Below, piece by piece: positions 8,679 to 17,842 of a stretch of DNA of 64,000 bases (position 1 is its first letter; each line of letters starts with the position of its first letter). The position numbers and the translations under genes are program-made. Below the pieces are notes generated by a model. It had not been told where the DNA came from and did not search any database. It saw only the letters and a program-made list of their open reading frames with translations. This DNA is from MVRE01 sp015660965 (lineage in GTDB: Archaea > Halobacteriota > Methanomicrobia > Methanomicrobiales > Methanospirillaceae), in NCBI GenBank assembly GCA_050015095.1, contig JBEKCC010000002.1:62001-126000 (forward strand), written 5' to 3'.

Positions 8679-8954
8679 TTATAGTGTTGCATAGCCGTAC
8701 TCGCTGCCATGCTCCCCGACCCTGCAGATCAGGATGCACCGACCCCCCTCATATCGCGGGCAGTCCGGTCCTTTGCAGGGAATGAGCCCGATCTTTGGAT
8801 CTTTCTCTCTAGCCTTGTCTACTGCTTCATTGTCCATACACCAAAGGGTTAATTCTTCCATGACATCGTTATCAGGATTGATACAAATATTGGAGAGGCA
8901 CGGACTCCGTGAAAGTGTGCCAATGTGAGGTTGTGTAAAAGTGATACTTGGCAT
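8679..8954 (-). CDS. small cysteine-rich hypothetical protein
   Basis: A 91-residue protein with seven cysteines (SPCLSNICI; LWCMDNEA; LIPCKGPDCPRYEGGRCILIC). The C-terminal spacing CxxxxC…CxxxC suggests a small metal-binding domain. It is not assigned to a family. A degenerate, truncated copy of its 5' two thirds is at 12797-12971, which argues that it was once mobile or duplicated. The upstream stretch beginning at the start codon (about 8949-8982) also resembles 51209-51242. Confidence 0.5.
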   Translation of the reverse strand: MPSITFTQPHIGTLSRSPCLSNICINPDNDVMEELTLWCMDNEAVDKAREKDPKIGLIPCKGPDCPRYEGGRCILICRVGEHGSEYGYATL

Positions 8955-9107
8955 TTTATGACATACCTAAATCCCAAAACAACAATGTGGGGTTATAGTT
9001 ATCTGCCAAAATGCCACCACCTCACTTCTGATATCACCTAAGAATGGAAGTGTAAGATCAGCTGTGAAATGAAGGCGGACTATTGCCAGAAAAAAATGAT
9101 TGTTCTA

Positions 9108-12100
9108 TTAAATAGAATTAATAATCGCTTGGACTTGGGCGATCAAGTCATTTGCCTTGGCAACGGTCAATTGCTTCCCACTTTGCGCATTCACCTGGTT
9201 GATGAAAGCATTCAACTGGTTGACAGCTGCGTTTGTGTTACCTTTCGCAAGAGAGTTGAAAGCCGCATCGAGTTTAGCAATTAATCCACCACCACTAGGA
9301 ATATTCAGATTATTTACAGCAGTTTTTAAATTATTTATTGCTTGAGCAGGAGTGAGGACTGTCTGGGTAATCGCAGAACTACTGCTGGTCGCGAAGTTGC
9401 TGTCGCCGTTATATACAGCGATTATCGAATGTGAACCAACAGAAAGCGATTTCGTGGAAAGGGTTGCATACCCGGAAGTTAGTGTCGAGGTTCCTAGGGT
9501 TGTTGTCCCCTCCACGAACGTGACGGTTCCTGTTGGTGTTTTGGCTACGGATGAGGTTGGAGTCACCGTAGCAGTAAACGAAACAGATTGCCCGGATACC
9601 GATGGGTTGGGCGTAGAAGTTAACGTAGTCGTGGGAGTGGCCTTTAGGACATTGATCGTCACATCTTTGCTTGCGCCAGTGTATATCGTAGTATCAGAAG
9701 GCGTGAAGTCAACGTGGAGATTCTGGTTTAGGCCAACATTCAGGACGGTTCCGGCTGGTGGAGTATAGATGAAGATCCCCGGAACATCGGCAACTGCGTT
9801 CAGCTGAGTCGCGGTGAGAGCAGTTCCATATAAAATATCAGGCGGGTTGGACCAGGTGATGGACGGTGTTATGGTCACCTTGATCGGGGTGCCGGAGAGG
9901 TCATTCCAGTTTTGGGGCGTTACCAATAGAACCGAATTGGCTGGGACGAGGATCGAAGCCGGGCTCACATAGCTTCCCGAATTACTACCGATCTGGCTGA
10001 TGGTGAAACTGTACTGGGATGCCGGCCCAACGTTCGTGATCCTCACCTGACCGAGATCCGGGGTAAATTCCACCCTAGCCACGGAGCCGGGGGAGAGTCC
10101 GGAGGTGCCCACCTCGGCTACTCGGGCATACTGGCTCGTCTCCTTGTCGAGGGTTAGTGTCAGCGTGGCCGTTCCCTGACCAGACTTAAACCCGACCTTC
10201 GAGACGTCGGGGGGCACCTGGATCTCATCGATAGATGTGGGCGAGACCGCAGCAGCGACCGTTGCAAGGCTGTTGGGTTCTGGGATATTAATGGTAGCAA
10301 TTCCCGTTGTAGCACCCAAAAGCTGTCGTTTCAGGGCAAGATTCCCGATATAATACGACTCGGGTCCTCCAGAATCATCGACAAACTTGACTCGGTACGC
10401 TCCTGGGATATTCTCGACGAAGCTTCCCTGATCGTAGCCCATATGATTGCCTGAGCTATCGGTGAAGAGGAGGTGTCCAGTCAAGTCCACCCAATTGTAG
10501 TACCCCATTTCGGGTTTTGCCTCGATCGAAGAGAGGCTGTCTCCATTGACATCCGACAGAGGCTCACTAAAATAATCGGCATCATATGCAGTTCCATGAA
10601 CAAGGTCGAAATGAACCGTGTGCTCCTCGTTAGGATAATTGTTATCATAGATCTTCACATCGGCCTGTGTGCCATCTGCAGACTCCAGGATGCGGGTGGG
10701 TGTCACCGAATGCCCCCAATTATTCACTTGATAGATATTCAGAACCATGGGGTCTTTAATCCAGATGTCTGGTGACGACATCCGCCGCTTCAGCTCGTTG
10801 TAAGTGGTCATGACGTTATAGTACTTATTGTTCTCATCATCCTGACAGGCTGTGTCTGCCTGCCTCACGTGGTAGTACTCGACCCAGTCATATGCTTTCG
10901 AAAGGAATCTCGGGAAGATGGTCCAGGCAGGTAGGGGATTGTTCGGATTCAATCCCAGATCGCTGGCTTTAAGTCCGTTCTGGTAGAGTACGCTGCTGCT
11001 TGCTGCCATGCCAAAACAGGATCCCTCTTTTGCAATGTGCCTAAAACCGTATTCGTAGAAGACTGCGGCGGAGGGACGGGGAATTGGAATAAAACCAAAA
11101 ATGTCAACCGCGTCGGATCCGTAAGTATTCTCGAAGAGGCTCCAGGGCAGATTGTCCCGGCCGAAGTTTTTGAACTGGTAACCATAAAGGTATGGGTATG
11201 TCGGCACGCAGACTGAGGGATGGCCGAAACAGGTGTACCCAGACTCAATGGTACAGGTCGCGGAGCAGCCATCCCCTGATTGGGTGTTCCCATCGTCACA
11301 TTGTTCACCCGGATTTACTGTTCCATCACCACAGTATGACGTGGATGAAACGCAGACTGAGGGATTGCCGGAACAGGTGTACCCAGACTCAACGGTACAG
11401 GTCGCGGAGCACCCATCTCCCGAATTGGTGTTCCCATCGTCGCATTGTTCCCCAGATTCCACAATTCCATTGCCGCAAACATGGTTTGGCCCAATAAAAT
11501 TTCCAAAAGCATTGGGTCCTGATCCCACTGGAATAACGTCTACAACCGTGTTTGGCCCAGTGTCAATTAACGAAACTGTATTATCCCCCCAGTTCGACAC
11601 ATATACTCCATTTCCCGCCGGCGTTATCCCGATACCAACTGGTTCCCTTCCAACGGGTATGACATCAACGACTGTATTGGGTCCTGTATCAATGAGATAA
11701 ACGTTATTGTCATTCTGGTTGGCTACGTAGACACCATTTCCATGTGGAGTCACGGCGATTCCCACTGGGTTTTTTCCTACGGGGATAACATCTACAACTG
11801 TGTTGGGCCCCGTGTCAATAAGAGAGACGGTGTTGTCGTACATGTTTGTTACATAGACTCCGTTTCCCGCAGGAGTTACGGCAATTCCCGTTGGAGTATT
11901 TCCCACTGGAATAACGTCTACAACCGTGTTTGGTCCAGTGTCAATTAGTGAGACCGAATTGTCGTGTGTATTCGCTACATAAACCCCATTTCCCCCCGGT
12001 GTCACAGCGATTCCATATGGTCCTCGTCCTACAGGGATACCATCTACCACCTTATCTGTCGTGGTATCTATGAGCGAAACCGTGTTGCTGTTAAAGTTTG

Positions 12101-12452
12101 TTACATAGACACCGTTTCCGGAAGGGGTGACTGCAACACCAACCGGGGTATTTTGAACACTTATCGTATCGATATATGTATTATGCCTGGCATCGATGAC
12201 CGATACGGTGTTAGCACCAGAGTTCGCCACGTAGACTTTTGATCCGTCCGGAGTGATCCCTATTCCGTGGGGATGTGTTCCGACATTGATGGTTGCTACT
12301 ACCACATTTGTTTCTGTGTTGATTACAGATACGGTATTGCTGTTATAGTTCGTAACATATGCAAATGATGTTGCCCCTGCGATGTTTCCAAGCAGCACAA
12401 TGGCAACCAGAAATACTCCAAAGGCTATCCGTTGAAAGGTGTTCATTCTCAC
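9108..12452 (-). CDS. large secreted YVTN beta-propeller / cysteine-repeat surface protein
   Basis: An 1114-residue secreted protein. Residues 1-27 form a signal peptide. About 28-320 hold seven YVTN-type propeller blades (AVTPxGNGVYVxN…VSLIDT). About 325-412 hold two DUF4215-like cysteine repeats (GEQCDDGNTNSGDGCSATC and GEQCDDGNTQSGDGCSATC). About 415-760 form a domain with KEGSCFGMAASS (near 468) that resembles cysteine-peptidase or toxin-type GxCxGM motifs. About 940-1035 hold an Ig-like repeat, followed by a helical C-terminal tail. No C-terminal anchor is seen. GGAGG precedes the GTG at 12452 by 5 bp; ATG at 12446 is the alternative start. It is probably displayed at or released from the cell surface for adhesion. 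Confidence 0.8.
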   Translation of the reverse strand: MRMNTFQRIAFGVFLVAIVLLGNIAGATSFAYVTNYNSNTVSVINTETNVVVATINVGTHPHGIGITPDGSKVYVANSGANTVSVIDARHNTYIDTISVQNTPVGVAVTPSGNGVYVTNFNSNTVSLIDTTTDKVVDGIPVGRGPYGIAVTPGGNGVYVANTHDNSVSLIDTGPNTVVDVIPVGNTPTGIAVTPAGNGVYVTNMYDNTVSLIDTGPNTVVDVIPVGKNPVGIAVTPHGNGVYVANQNDNNVYLIDTGPNTVVDVIPVGREPVGIGITPAGNGVYVSNWGDNTVSLIDTGPNTVVDVIPVGSGPNAFGNFIGPNHVCGNGIVESGEQCDDGNTNSGDGCSATCTVESGYTCSGNPSVCVSSTSYCGDGTVNPGEQCDDGNTQSGDGCSATCTIESGYTCFGHPSVCVPTYPYLYGYQFKNFGRDNLPWSLFENTYGSDAVDIFGFIPIPRPSAAVFYEYGFRHIAKEGSCFGMAASSSVLYQNGLKASDLGLNPNNPLPAWTIFPRFLSKAYDWVEYYHVRQADTACQDDENNKYYNVMTTYNELKRRMSSPDIWIKDPMVLNIYQVNNWGHSVTPTRILESADGTQADVKIYDNNYPNEEHTVHFDLVHGTAYDADYFSEPLSDVNGDSLSSIEAKPEMGYYNWVDLTGHLLFTDSSGNHMGYDQGSFVENIPGAYRVKFVDDSGGPESYYIGNLALKRQLLGATTGIATINIPEPNSLATVAAAVSPTSIDEIQVPPDVSKVGFKSGQGTATLTLTLDKETSQYARVAEVGTSGLSPGSVARVEFTPDLGQVRITNVGPASQYSFTISQIGSNSGSYVSPASILVPANSVLLVTPQNWNDLSGTPIKVTITPSITWSNPPDILYGTALTATQLNAVADVPGIFIYTPPAGTVLNVGLNQNLHVDFTPSDTTIYTGASKDVTINVLKATPTTTLTSTPNPSVSGQSVSFTATVTPTSSVAKTPTGTVTFVEGTTTLGTSTLTSGYATLSTKSLSVGSHSIIAVYNGDSNFATSSSSAITQTVLTPAQAINNLKTAVNNLNIPSGGGLIAKLDAAFNSLAKGNTNAAVNQLNAFINQVNAQSGKQLTVAKANDLIAQVQAIINSI

Positions 12453-13030
12453 TCACGCCTCCTTACCAGTTGATGTGATGTTAAATGAAAAATATCGATA
12501 TCCTGAATTCCTGTGATCCTGAACGATGTGATAACTGGCTGATTCGATGAAACCCTTGTACCATTCGGTGATGGTCCGAGCCCCGGGTCAGGATAAGGCA
12601 TAATCGTTCTAGGTGATATATATCTATTTTGAAATATACTTTGAATCAGAAAAAAAAGATGTGATTCTATCGGGAAGGTTCGTCATAGGATGATTACGGC
12701 TTGAACGAGAAGGTTCAAGGTACTGGATCGTTCAGGAAGTAGCCGGTACAAAATACAAACACGATGCAGCTAAACTATTCCGTGACGGAAAAGAAATTGC
12801 AGGGAATGAACCCGATCGTTGGATCTTTCTCCCTTGCCTTGTCTACGGCTTCATTGTCCATACACCAAAGGGTTAATTTTTCCATGACATTGTCATCAGA
12901 ATTGACATAGATATTGGAGAGGCAAGGACTCCGTGAAAGTGTGCCAAGGTGAGTTTGTGTAACAGTGTTTTTTAACGGAATTCAACGCAAAATTGATGTC
13001 CGTTAGAGACAAGTGAAGGGGGTTTCTCAC
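12453..13030. other. non-coding stretch with gene remnants
   Basis: No intact gene is visible in this 578-bp interval. Its right part holds the degenerate copy at 12797-12971. Just before it a short plus-strand frame reads like protein (AGTKYKHDAAKLFRDGKEIA, about 12740-12800) and runs into that copy, suggesting fused remnants of two genes. The left part, upstream of the large surface-protein gene, is AT-rich with TATA-like tracts near 12620-12640 that could serve its promoter. Confidence 0.4.
12797..12971 (-). pseudogene. truncated copy of the cysteine-rich gene at 8679-8954
   Basis: This segment aligns with 8773-8946 almost base for base (shared landmarks: tgcagggaatga, cattgtccatacaccaaagg, ggactccgtgaaagtgtgcc). 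It lacks the part encoding the C-terminal cysteine cluster and has no intact start. It is read as a decayed duplicate. Confidence 0.75.
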
Positions 13031-13624
13031 TTAATTTTTAATTTGGAAGTTACTTTTGGAAGTACTGTACTTATCGTCCTTGTCTAATTCGAGTACCATG
13101 CCATCATAGTGCAGCTGGTGGTGAGTACCTGATTCCCATATCCATATGCTGATGAGCAGTCCCCAAAATAACACAGCAACAAATCCGCCGAAGAAGGCAT
13201 TTATCTTTGTCAAATCAACACCGGGAATCACGTTGATTTGAAGGATGAGAACCGGTATACAGATAAATACCACGACGGTTACAATCGTTAATATTCGCGA
13301 CGTTTTATTATCCTGGTTCCAGAGTACCACCGGGCCGTCATGGAGCACCTCGTTGAATATCCGCCAGTACCAGATCCCGACAATTGCCGAGATTGACAAT
13401 CCTACCAGGATTCCGATGATAAACAGATTCGGGTTGGACCAGCTACCGAGGCTGGCAAACATATACAAGCCTGCACAAAAAGTCCCGATGGTAAGGAGAA
13501 TTATCCGGTTCCGGAACAGGCTGAGCCAGTGAATTGTGCGGTCTTTGAACGATCCGCCTATTGATGGAACGACTGCTTCATAGCCCAGCCACCGGTGGAT
13601 AACTTCAGAAATGCGTGTCGTCAT
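13031..13624 (-). CDS. membrane protein of unknown function, four helices
   Basis: A 197-residue protein with hydrophobic segments at about residues 35-55, 68-88, 112-133 and 143-163, and a polar C-terminal tail of about 30 residues rich in Asp, Lys and Ser. The N-terminus (HRWLGYEAVVPSIGGSFKD) is amphipathic and cytosolic by the positive-inside pattern. No family is recognised. It is transcribed alone; the adjacent gene to the right (CDGSH protein) is on the same strand but 280 bp away. Confidence 0.6.
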   Translation of the reverse strand: MTTRISEVIHRWLGYEAVVPSIGGSFKDRTIHWLSLFRNRIILLTIGTFCAGLYMFASLGSWSNPNLFIIGILVGLSISAIVGIWYWRIFNEVLHDGPVVLWNQDNKTSRILTIVTVVVFICIPVLILQINVIPGVDLTKINAFFGGFVAVLFWGLLISIWIWESGTHHQLHYDGMVLELDKDDKYSTSKSNFQIKN

Positions 13625-13904
13625 ACGAGCGCCTTTACTTTTTCAACCACTTTTTCTGCTATCTTATAAACTAAAATGAATTTAAATACATTAAAATCTA
13701 CTTTCGGAAGTACTGAAATAGCTCGATCAAAATCTTACTTATTTATCATTTTATACGTCAGAAGTATGAATCCTGATTTTACTATTTTGTGTTCAGGATG
13801 TTTCTTAATGACCTGCTACCTGAATTGTTCGGACGTCTTCACTCCATACAATTTGCTACAGCCTCATCTTCTGACTCTCACATTTTTCCTGTTCTGAGCC
13901 GCTG

Positions 13905-14606
13905 TCATCTCACCACATGGCTCCCGTCACAGAACGGCTTATTGCCCGACTTCCCGCACCGGCAGAGAGTGAACCGGTTCCTGACCGTGTAGGGTTTTCC
14001 ATCAGCAGAAATTACCGGAATACCGCCACGCACCCAATACGGCCCGTGTTCTCCGCGTGCAGGATACTCGATGACGACAATGGACTTCTCCAGTGCCGGC
14101 TCGATGGCCTTGCCGGTCTCCTGATCCTTGATGACCAGCCGGCCTGACGGGCAGTTGCAGGCCTCTTCGATTGCCGTGTCCCGGGCTTCCTTGTTATCCG
14201 AACGTTGTGTGAGGTCCCAGATCCCGCCGGCCCGCATGCAGAACCGGGCATGGACACAGAGATTCTCGTAATCAAGCAGTTCCAGTTCCGGGCCCCTGAT
14301 GATCCGGGGGTGCCGGAGGTATGGCTCATTCCCTGCGGCCTCAGTGCCGTTGAAATTGATTGTTGCGTGCGTCCCGTCACAGAACGGCTTGTTCTTCGAC
14401 TGGCCGCACCGGCAGAGAGCGTACTGTTCCTGTACAGGGAACTTCTTTGCCTCCCACCAGGTCCGGCAGTAGCCCTCGTCATCGTTGCAGATCTCCTCAT
14501 GGATGAGGGGGACGCTCCCGGTAACGATATAGGGGCCGTTTTTGCTGACAGTGATTTTCATGGGATCGTTTTTTGGTTCCTGAGATTTTTTTGTTTGGTG
14601 TGTCAT
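13905..14606 (-). CDS. CDGSH iron-sulfur protein with central 4Fe-4S-like domain
   Basis: A 233-residue protein with two CDGSH-type [2Fe-2S] motifs: CRCGQSKNKPFCDGTH in the N-terminal half and CRCGKSGNKPFCDGSH at the C-terminus. Between them is a divergent mono-cluster ferredoxin domain (NLCVHARFCMRAGGIWDL … EEACNCPSGRLVI). This fusion is known in archaea and bacteria as a predicted electron carrier; partners are unknown. Start ATG at 14606 follows GGTGGGG. An ATG 15 codons further in is the alternative, and the longer upstream frame overlaps the Rieske gene and is rejected. It forms a minus-strand run with the Rieske and SnoaL genes. Confidence 0.85.
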   Translation of the reverse strand: MTHQTKKSQEPKNDPMKITVSKNGPYIVTGSVPLIHEEICNDDEGYCRTWWEAKKFPVQEQYALCRCGQSKNKPFCDGTHATINFNGTEAAGNEPYLRHPRIIRGPELELLDYENLCVHARFCMRAGGIWDLTQRSDNKEARDTAIEEACNCPSGRLVIKDQETGKAIEPALEKSIVVIEYPARGEHGPYWVRGGIPVISADGKPYTVRNRFTLCRCGKSGNKPFCDGSHVVR

Positions 14607-14629
14607 TGCGGTATTTTCCCCACCCAAAT

Positions 14630-15043
14630 TTAAAGCTGAACAAGCACGTCGCTGCCAACCACCTTCACTTCGTAAACCTGCTGATCGTACGTTTTGATCT
14701 GACTCTGACTCTCCGCTAATCGCCGGAACATTTGCGTCATCGCTTTCTGGACATCTTCGGGGCACCGTTCGAACATTTTGACAGCCCCGCCGGTCTCCAG
14801 TTTAGGCCCGGAGAGTAATTTTCCGGTTGTTACGTCAAATTTTGAAAAATGCATGGGGCAGGTGACAACCGTTCCTTCAAGTGGCCCCGTTGAGAGCCGG
14901 GCATTCTCGTGACCACAACGGTCACCGATCGCATAGAATTTCCCGCTGACATTCGCGATGCAGATCTCTTTTCCGCCGGCCTCAATGTGTTTCATGGTTC
15001 CTGCAGGAATCTCGCTTACCTTAGCAACTTTGACAAAACTCAT
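14630..15043 (-). CDS. Rieske-type [2Fe-2S] ferredoxin with C-terminal extension
   Basis: A 137-residue soluble Rieske protein. The cluster ligands are CGH (C43, H45) and CPMH further on, within DRCGHENARLSTGPLEG and VVTCPMHFSKFDVTTGK, so all four Cys/His ligands are present. The domain resembles dioxygenase-type Rieske ferredoxins (about 105 residues). An extra helical insert near residues 95-120 (EDVQKAMTQMFRRLAESQSQ) is unusual. It ends 24 bp before the CDGSH gene, so the two iron-sulfur proteins are probably expressed together. Confidence 0.87.
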   Translation of the reverse strand: MSFVKVAKVSEIPAGTMKHIEAGGKEICIANVSGKFYAIGDRCGHENARLSTGPLEGTVVTCPMHFSKFDVTTGKLLSGPKLETGGAVKMFERCPEDVQKAMTQMFRRLAESQSQIKTYDQQVYEVKVVGSDVLVQL

Positions 15044-15071
15044 GTGCTCAACGCCCCTTTACACTCGGCTC

Positions 15072-15509
15072 TCACATCAGGCCGATCTGCTGCATCAGGG
15101 ATATCTTGTCGTAGAAGAGTTTCTCCTCAATGATCTCCCCGTTCTTCCAGTGAGCGACCGTGCAGAACTCTACTTTGAACTTCTTCCCGTTGGGCTGTAT
15201 CACTTTACCATCCGGGGTGGTCATCGGGCCCTTGAATGTTCCCGTGAAATCTGCGACAGAACAGGTCCAGTCTCCTTGGCCGAACAGAACCTTGTAGGGC
15301 CGGTTCCCGACCTTATTGTCAGGAAATATTTTGAAGAATGCTATTGCTTCTTCCTTGTGGGATGGCCGGCTATGGGTTGGTTTCTCCTGTCCTGGCCAGA
15401 AAACGTCTACATCCTTTGCGTGGCGTTTTTCGAACACTGCCCAATCCTGGGAGTTCCAGGCATCATCCAGCGTCTGCATGAGACGCATGTTTTCCTCAAC
15501 AGTTGGCAT
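15072..15509 (-). CDS. SnoaL-like ester cyclase family protein
   Basis: A 145-residue NTF2-fold protein. It begins with TLDDAWNSQDWAVFEKRHAK, has the central SHKEEAIAFFKIFPDNKV, and ends with strands VEFCTVAHWKNGEIIEEKLF, the layout of the SnoaL/ester cyclase family. It lies 28 bp upstream of the Rieske gene on the same strand. The grouping with Rieske and CDGSH proteins suggests a small redox or detoxification operon, though no substrate is evident. Confidence 0.78.
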   Translation of the reverse strand: MPTVEENMRLMQTLDDAWNSQDWAVFEKRHAKDVDVFWPGQEKPTHSRPSHKEEAIAFFKIFPDNKVGNRPYKVLFGQGDWTCSVADFTGTFKGPMTTPDGKVIQPNGKKFKVEFCTVAHWKNGEIIEEKLFYDKISLMQQIGLM

Positions 15510-15666
15510 TACTACATCTCCCGGTATCTATAAGATATACGCAAATATCGGATACCAATGGAAAGATATTTTCAGGACATTAAATAGTATTGGTTTGAGA
15601 CTTTCGATAATCCTCACTATAGGGGTGATATCTATACCGCAGAAAAATTCAGTTCCTGAACGACGG

Positions 15667-16443
15667 ATGCCGGTACTGTTTGTCGGGCACGGGAGTCCGA
15701 TGAATGGCGTTGAAAAAAATGAATTTTCTTTAGGTTGGCAAGCCGTTGCCAAGACGTTACCGAAGCCAACGGCGATACTGTGCATTTCCGCACACTGGGT
15801 AACGAATGGAACGTTTGTCACGGCCATGGAGAACCCCCGAACCATTTATGATTTTTACGGGTTCCCCCGAGAGTTATACACGGTGCAGTACCCGGCACGG
15901 GGAAGTTCGTGGCTGGTGCACGAGACCAAGAATGCTCTTACCAACGTAGCTGTCGGTCTTGATACTGGATGGGGGTTGGATCACGGGTGCTGGATCGTGC
16001 TCAAAAGGATGTATCCCGATGCCGATATCCCGGTAGTCCAGTTGAGTCTGGATTATACGAAGCCAAGTCCCTATCACTTGACCATTGCAAAAGAGCTGAC
16101 ACCGCTGCGAGAGAAGGGCGTACTCATTGTTGGTAGCGGGAACATGGTCCACAACCTGGGTATGGTTGCGTTGCAGAATGATGATTTCAATACCCCGTTT
16201 GGGTTCGATTGGGCACTGGAGGCAAGTGCACTGTTCAAAACGTTGATTGACGAAGGTAGGTTCAACGAGCTTGCCGATTACAAGCGTCTTGGTCACGCTG
16301 TCCAGTTGGCGATCCCAACACCAGAACACTATTTGCCGATGCTGTATGCCATTGCTCTAAAACATGAGAACGAGGCCCTTACCTATTTCAACGATAAAGC
16401 TATCGCTGGTTCCATAACTATGACCTCGTTTAAGATTGGTTAA
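15667..16443 (+). CDS. LigB-family extradiol dioxygenase (YgiD / DODA type)
   Basis: A 258-residue protein of the class III extradiol dioxygenase superfamily. Iron-ligand motifs are visible as VGHGSPMNGVE near the N-terminus (H at residue 7), CISAHWVTNG (H near 42), LDHGCW and IVGSGNMVHNLGM. Length and motif order match YgiD / 4,5-DOPA dioxygenase, which opens catechol rings. The ATG at 15667 gives the usual family length; the open frame continues upstream without conserved sequence. It is divergent from the SnoaL-Rieske-CDGSH run. Confidence 0.87.
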   Translation: MPVLFVGHGSPMNGVEKNEFSLGWQAVAKTLPKPTAILCISAHWVTNGTFVTAMENPRTIYDFYGFPRELYTVQYPARGSSWLVHETKNALTNVAVGLDTGWGLDHGCWIVLKRMYPDADIPVVQLSLDYTKPSPYHLTIAKELTPLREKGVLIVGSGNMVHNLGMVALQNDDFNTPFGFDWALEASALFKTLIDEGRFNELADYKRLGHAVQLAIPTPEHYLPMLYAIALKHENEALTYFNDKAIAGSITMTSFKIG

Positions 16444-16823
16444 ACTTTTTATTGATATGTAGGTTTTTAGAGCAGGTTACAGAGCGTCTGCGGGACGTTT
16501 AACTATTCGACATTGAAGTGTTCCGAGATGATTAATCCCCTTGAAATACACAAATGCAACAGCACTCTCTTATCGAGTTCATTATGCCATATTTTTGTTT
16601 TAGAGAGTACATAAGGGGATGGAATAAATTCCATGAAAAATTTAAACTCTTTAGAATGGGTATTGGATTCCGCTTTCTAAGCGAATCTTCTTCTCTGAAC
16701 TTTTGATAAATAACACACTAGTATATAAAATGTAGTGGTCTGAAGGCGTCTCCCAGACTATTATCCTTTACTCATTAATGTTTTAAACCCAATGAGGAAG
16801 GAAATGAATATTGGAAAAGTTTA
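16444..16823. other. intergenic, nothing recognised
   Basis: About 380 bp of AT-rich sequence between the dioxygenase and the coiled-coil gene pair. No ORF, tRNA or strong inverted repeat was found. It marks the change from the GC-richer left part to the AT-richer accessory region. Confidence 0.5.
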
Positions 16824-17171
16824 ATGTCTCATTTATTGGACGAATCTAAAGGAAACCAACCTCCCCTCACTCTCGGGAAAAAATATACCCGTGATGAAGT
16901 TGAGCTGATGGCTTCGCAATTGATCTGGATGCTACATCGACGCAGCACCGCTCTATTATTTAAACCTTCAAAACTCGACAGTCCTCGCATTCAATATGCA
17001 CGGATCTGCATTGCCGCAATAAGAGTGTATGCTGCGATTTTGAGAGACCACGACATTGAGACAATAAAGCAAAAGATCGAAGCATTTGGCCAATTAAAAG
17101 ACGTTGAGATTGAAAACCTCAAGCGACAGATCGAGGCATTGCAATCATCGGAAGGAGATGCAAAATCATGA
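16824..17171 (+). CDS. small helical protein with C-terminal coiled coil
   Basis: A 115-residue protein with no recognised family. The middle part (DEVELMASQLIWMLHRRSTA and ARICIAAIRVYAAILRDHDI) is strongly helical. The last 35 residues have a heptad-like pattern (IETIKQKIEAFGQLKDVEIE, then NLKRQIEAL), fitting a coiled coil. Its TGA overlaps the ATG of the next gene by 4 bp (ATGA), so translation of the two is coupled and the products probably work together. Confidence 0.55.
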   Translation: MSHLLDESKGNQPPLTLGKKYTRDEVELMASQLIWMLHRRSTALLFKPSKLDSPRIQYARICIAAIRVYAAILRDHDIETIKQKIEAFGQLKDVEIENLKRQIEALQSSEGDAKS

Positions 17172-17701
17172 CAAGTGTTGATAAACTAAAAAAAGATGCA
17201 GAAAAGATGTATGATTCACTCACACCGGAACAGAAAGCCCGATACGCCAACAGGGAAATATGGAGATCTATTGATGAGAACTTAGAGGGAAAAAATGGCG
17301 AAGCAAGGTTAGCTGAGCTCATGAAAACCCTTGAAAAATTCAAATTAAATCCAATGAACCCAGCGGATGCTGTCAAGCATATGCAGACATTCTATTTAGA
17401 GGGTATACGTGAAATAATCCTCCGAGCGACCAATGCGAGAATTGCGGGTCTAGTAAGGGAATACTCAATAGTTTTAACGGTACTCTCACGTGAAGAGGAA
17501 CGGCACGCTATTCACGCTAACCTTCCTATAAAACAACGGGGTAAAGAATGGAAAACTCAATTAAAAATACTGGAAAAGAGTGTTGAAGGTATTATTCAGT
17601 ATAATAACAACATATTAAAAGAAATTAAGGATACCATCGACTCAGATTTTTGGGATAGAAATGGCATTGAACGACCACACTTGAATTTGAAATTTGATTG
17701 A
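17168..17701 (+). CDS. helical protein of unknown function, coupled to the preceding gene
   Basis: A 177-residue, charged, mainly helical protein beginning SVDKLKKDAEKMYDSLTPEQ. It has long amphipathic stretches (REIILRATNARIAGLVREYS; KTQLKILEKSVEGIIQYNNN). No catalytic motif is evident. The 4-bp overlap with the upstream coiled-coil gene indicates a two-gene unit, perhaps subunits of one complex. Its position at the edge of a nuclease-rich region is suggestive but proves nothing. Confidence 0.55.
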   Translation: MTSVDKLKKDAEKMYDSLTPEQKARYANREIWRSIDENLEGKNGEARLAELMKTLEKFKLNPMNPADAVKHMQTFYLEGIREIILRATNARIAGLVREYSIVLTVLSREEERHAIHANLPIKQRGKEWKTQLKILEKSVEGIIQYNNNILKEIKDTIDSDFWDRNGIERPHLNLKFD

Positions 17702-17842
17702 ATATAGCTAATATCCAAATTATATTTTCTCTTTCCCCTGAATTCACACAGTTCCCCATATACGCATCACTGGCAGCACCTGCATTGTGGATGGGTTATT
17801 CAAAGCCTAAAAATATAAAATTTTTAACCTATTTATTCTATT

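Noticed and set aside
9352..9768. 138-codon plus-strand ORF
   Set aside because: It is antisense to the repetitive Ig-like part of the large surface protein, and its valine-rich sequence is a codon-shadow artefact.
14607..14765. N-terminal extension of the CDGSH gene
   Set aside because: The extra 53 codons overlap the Rieske gene and do not resemble CDGSH family sequence; the internal ATG at 14606 has a better ribosome-binding site.
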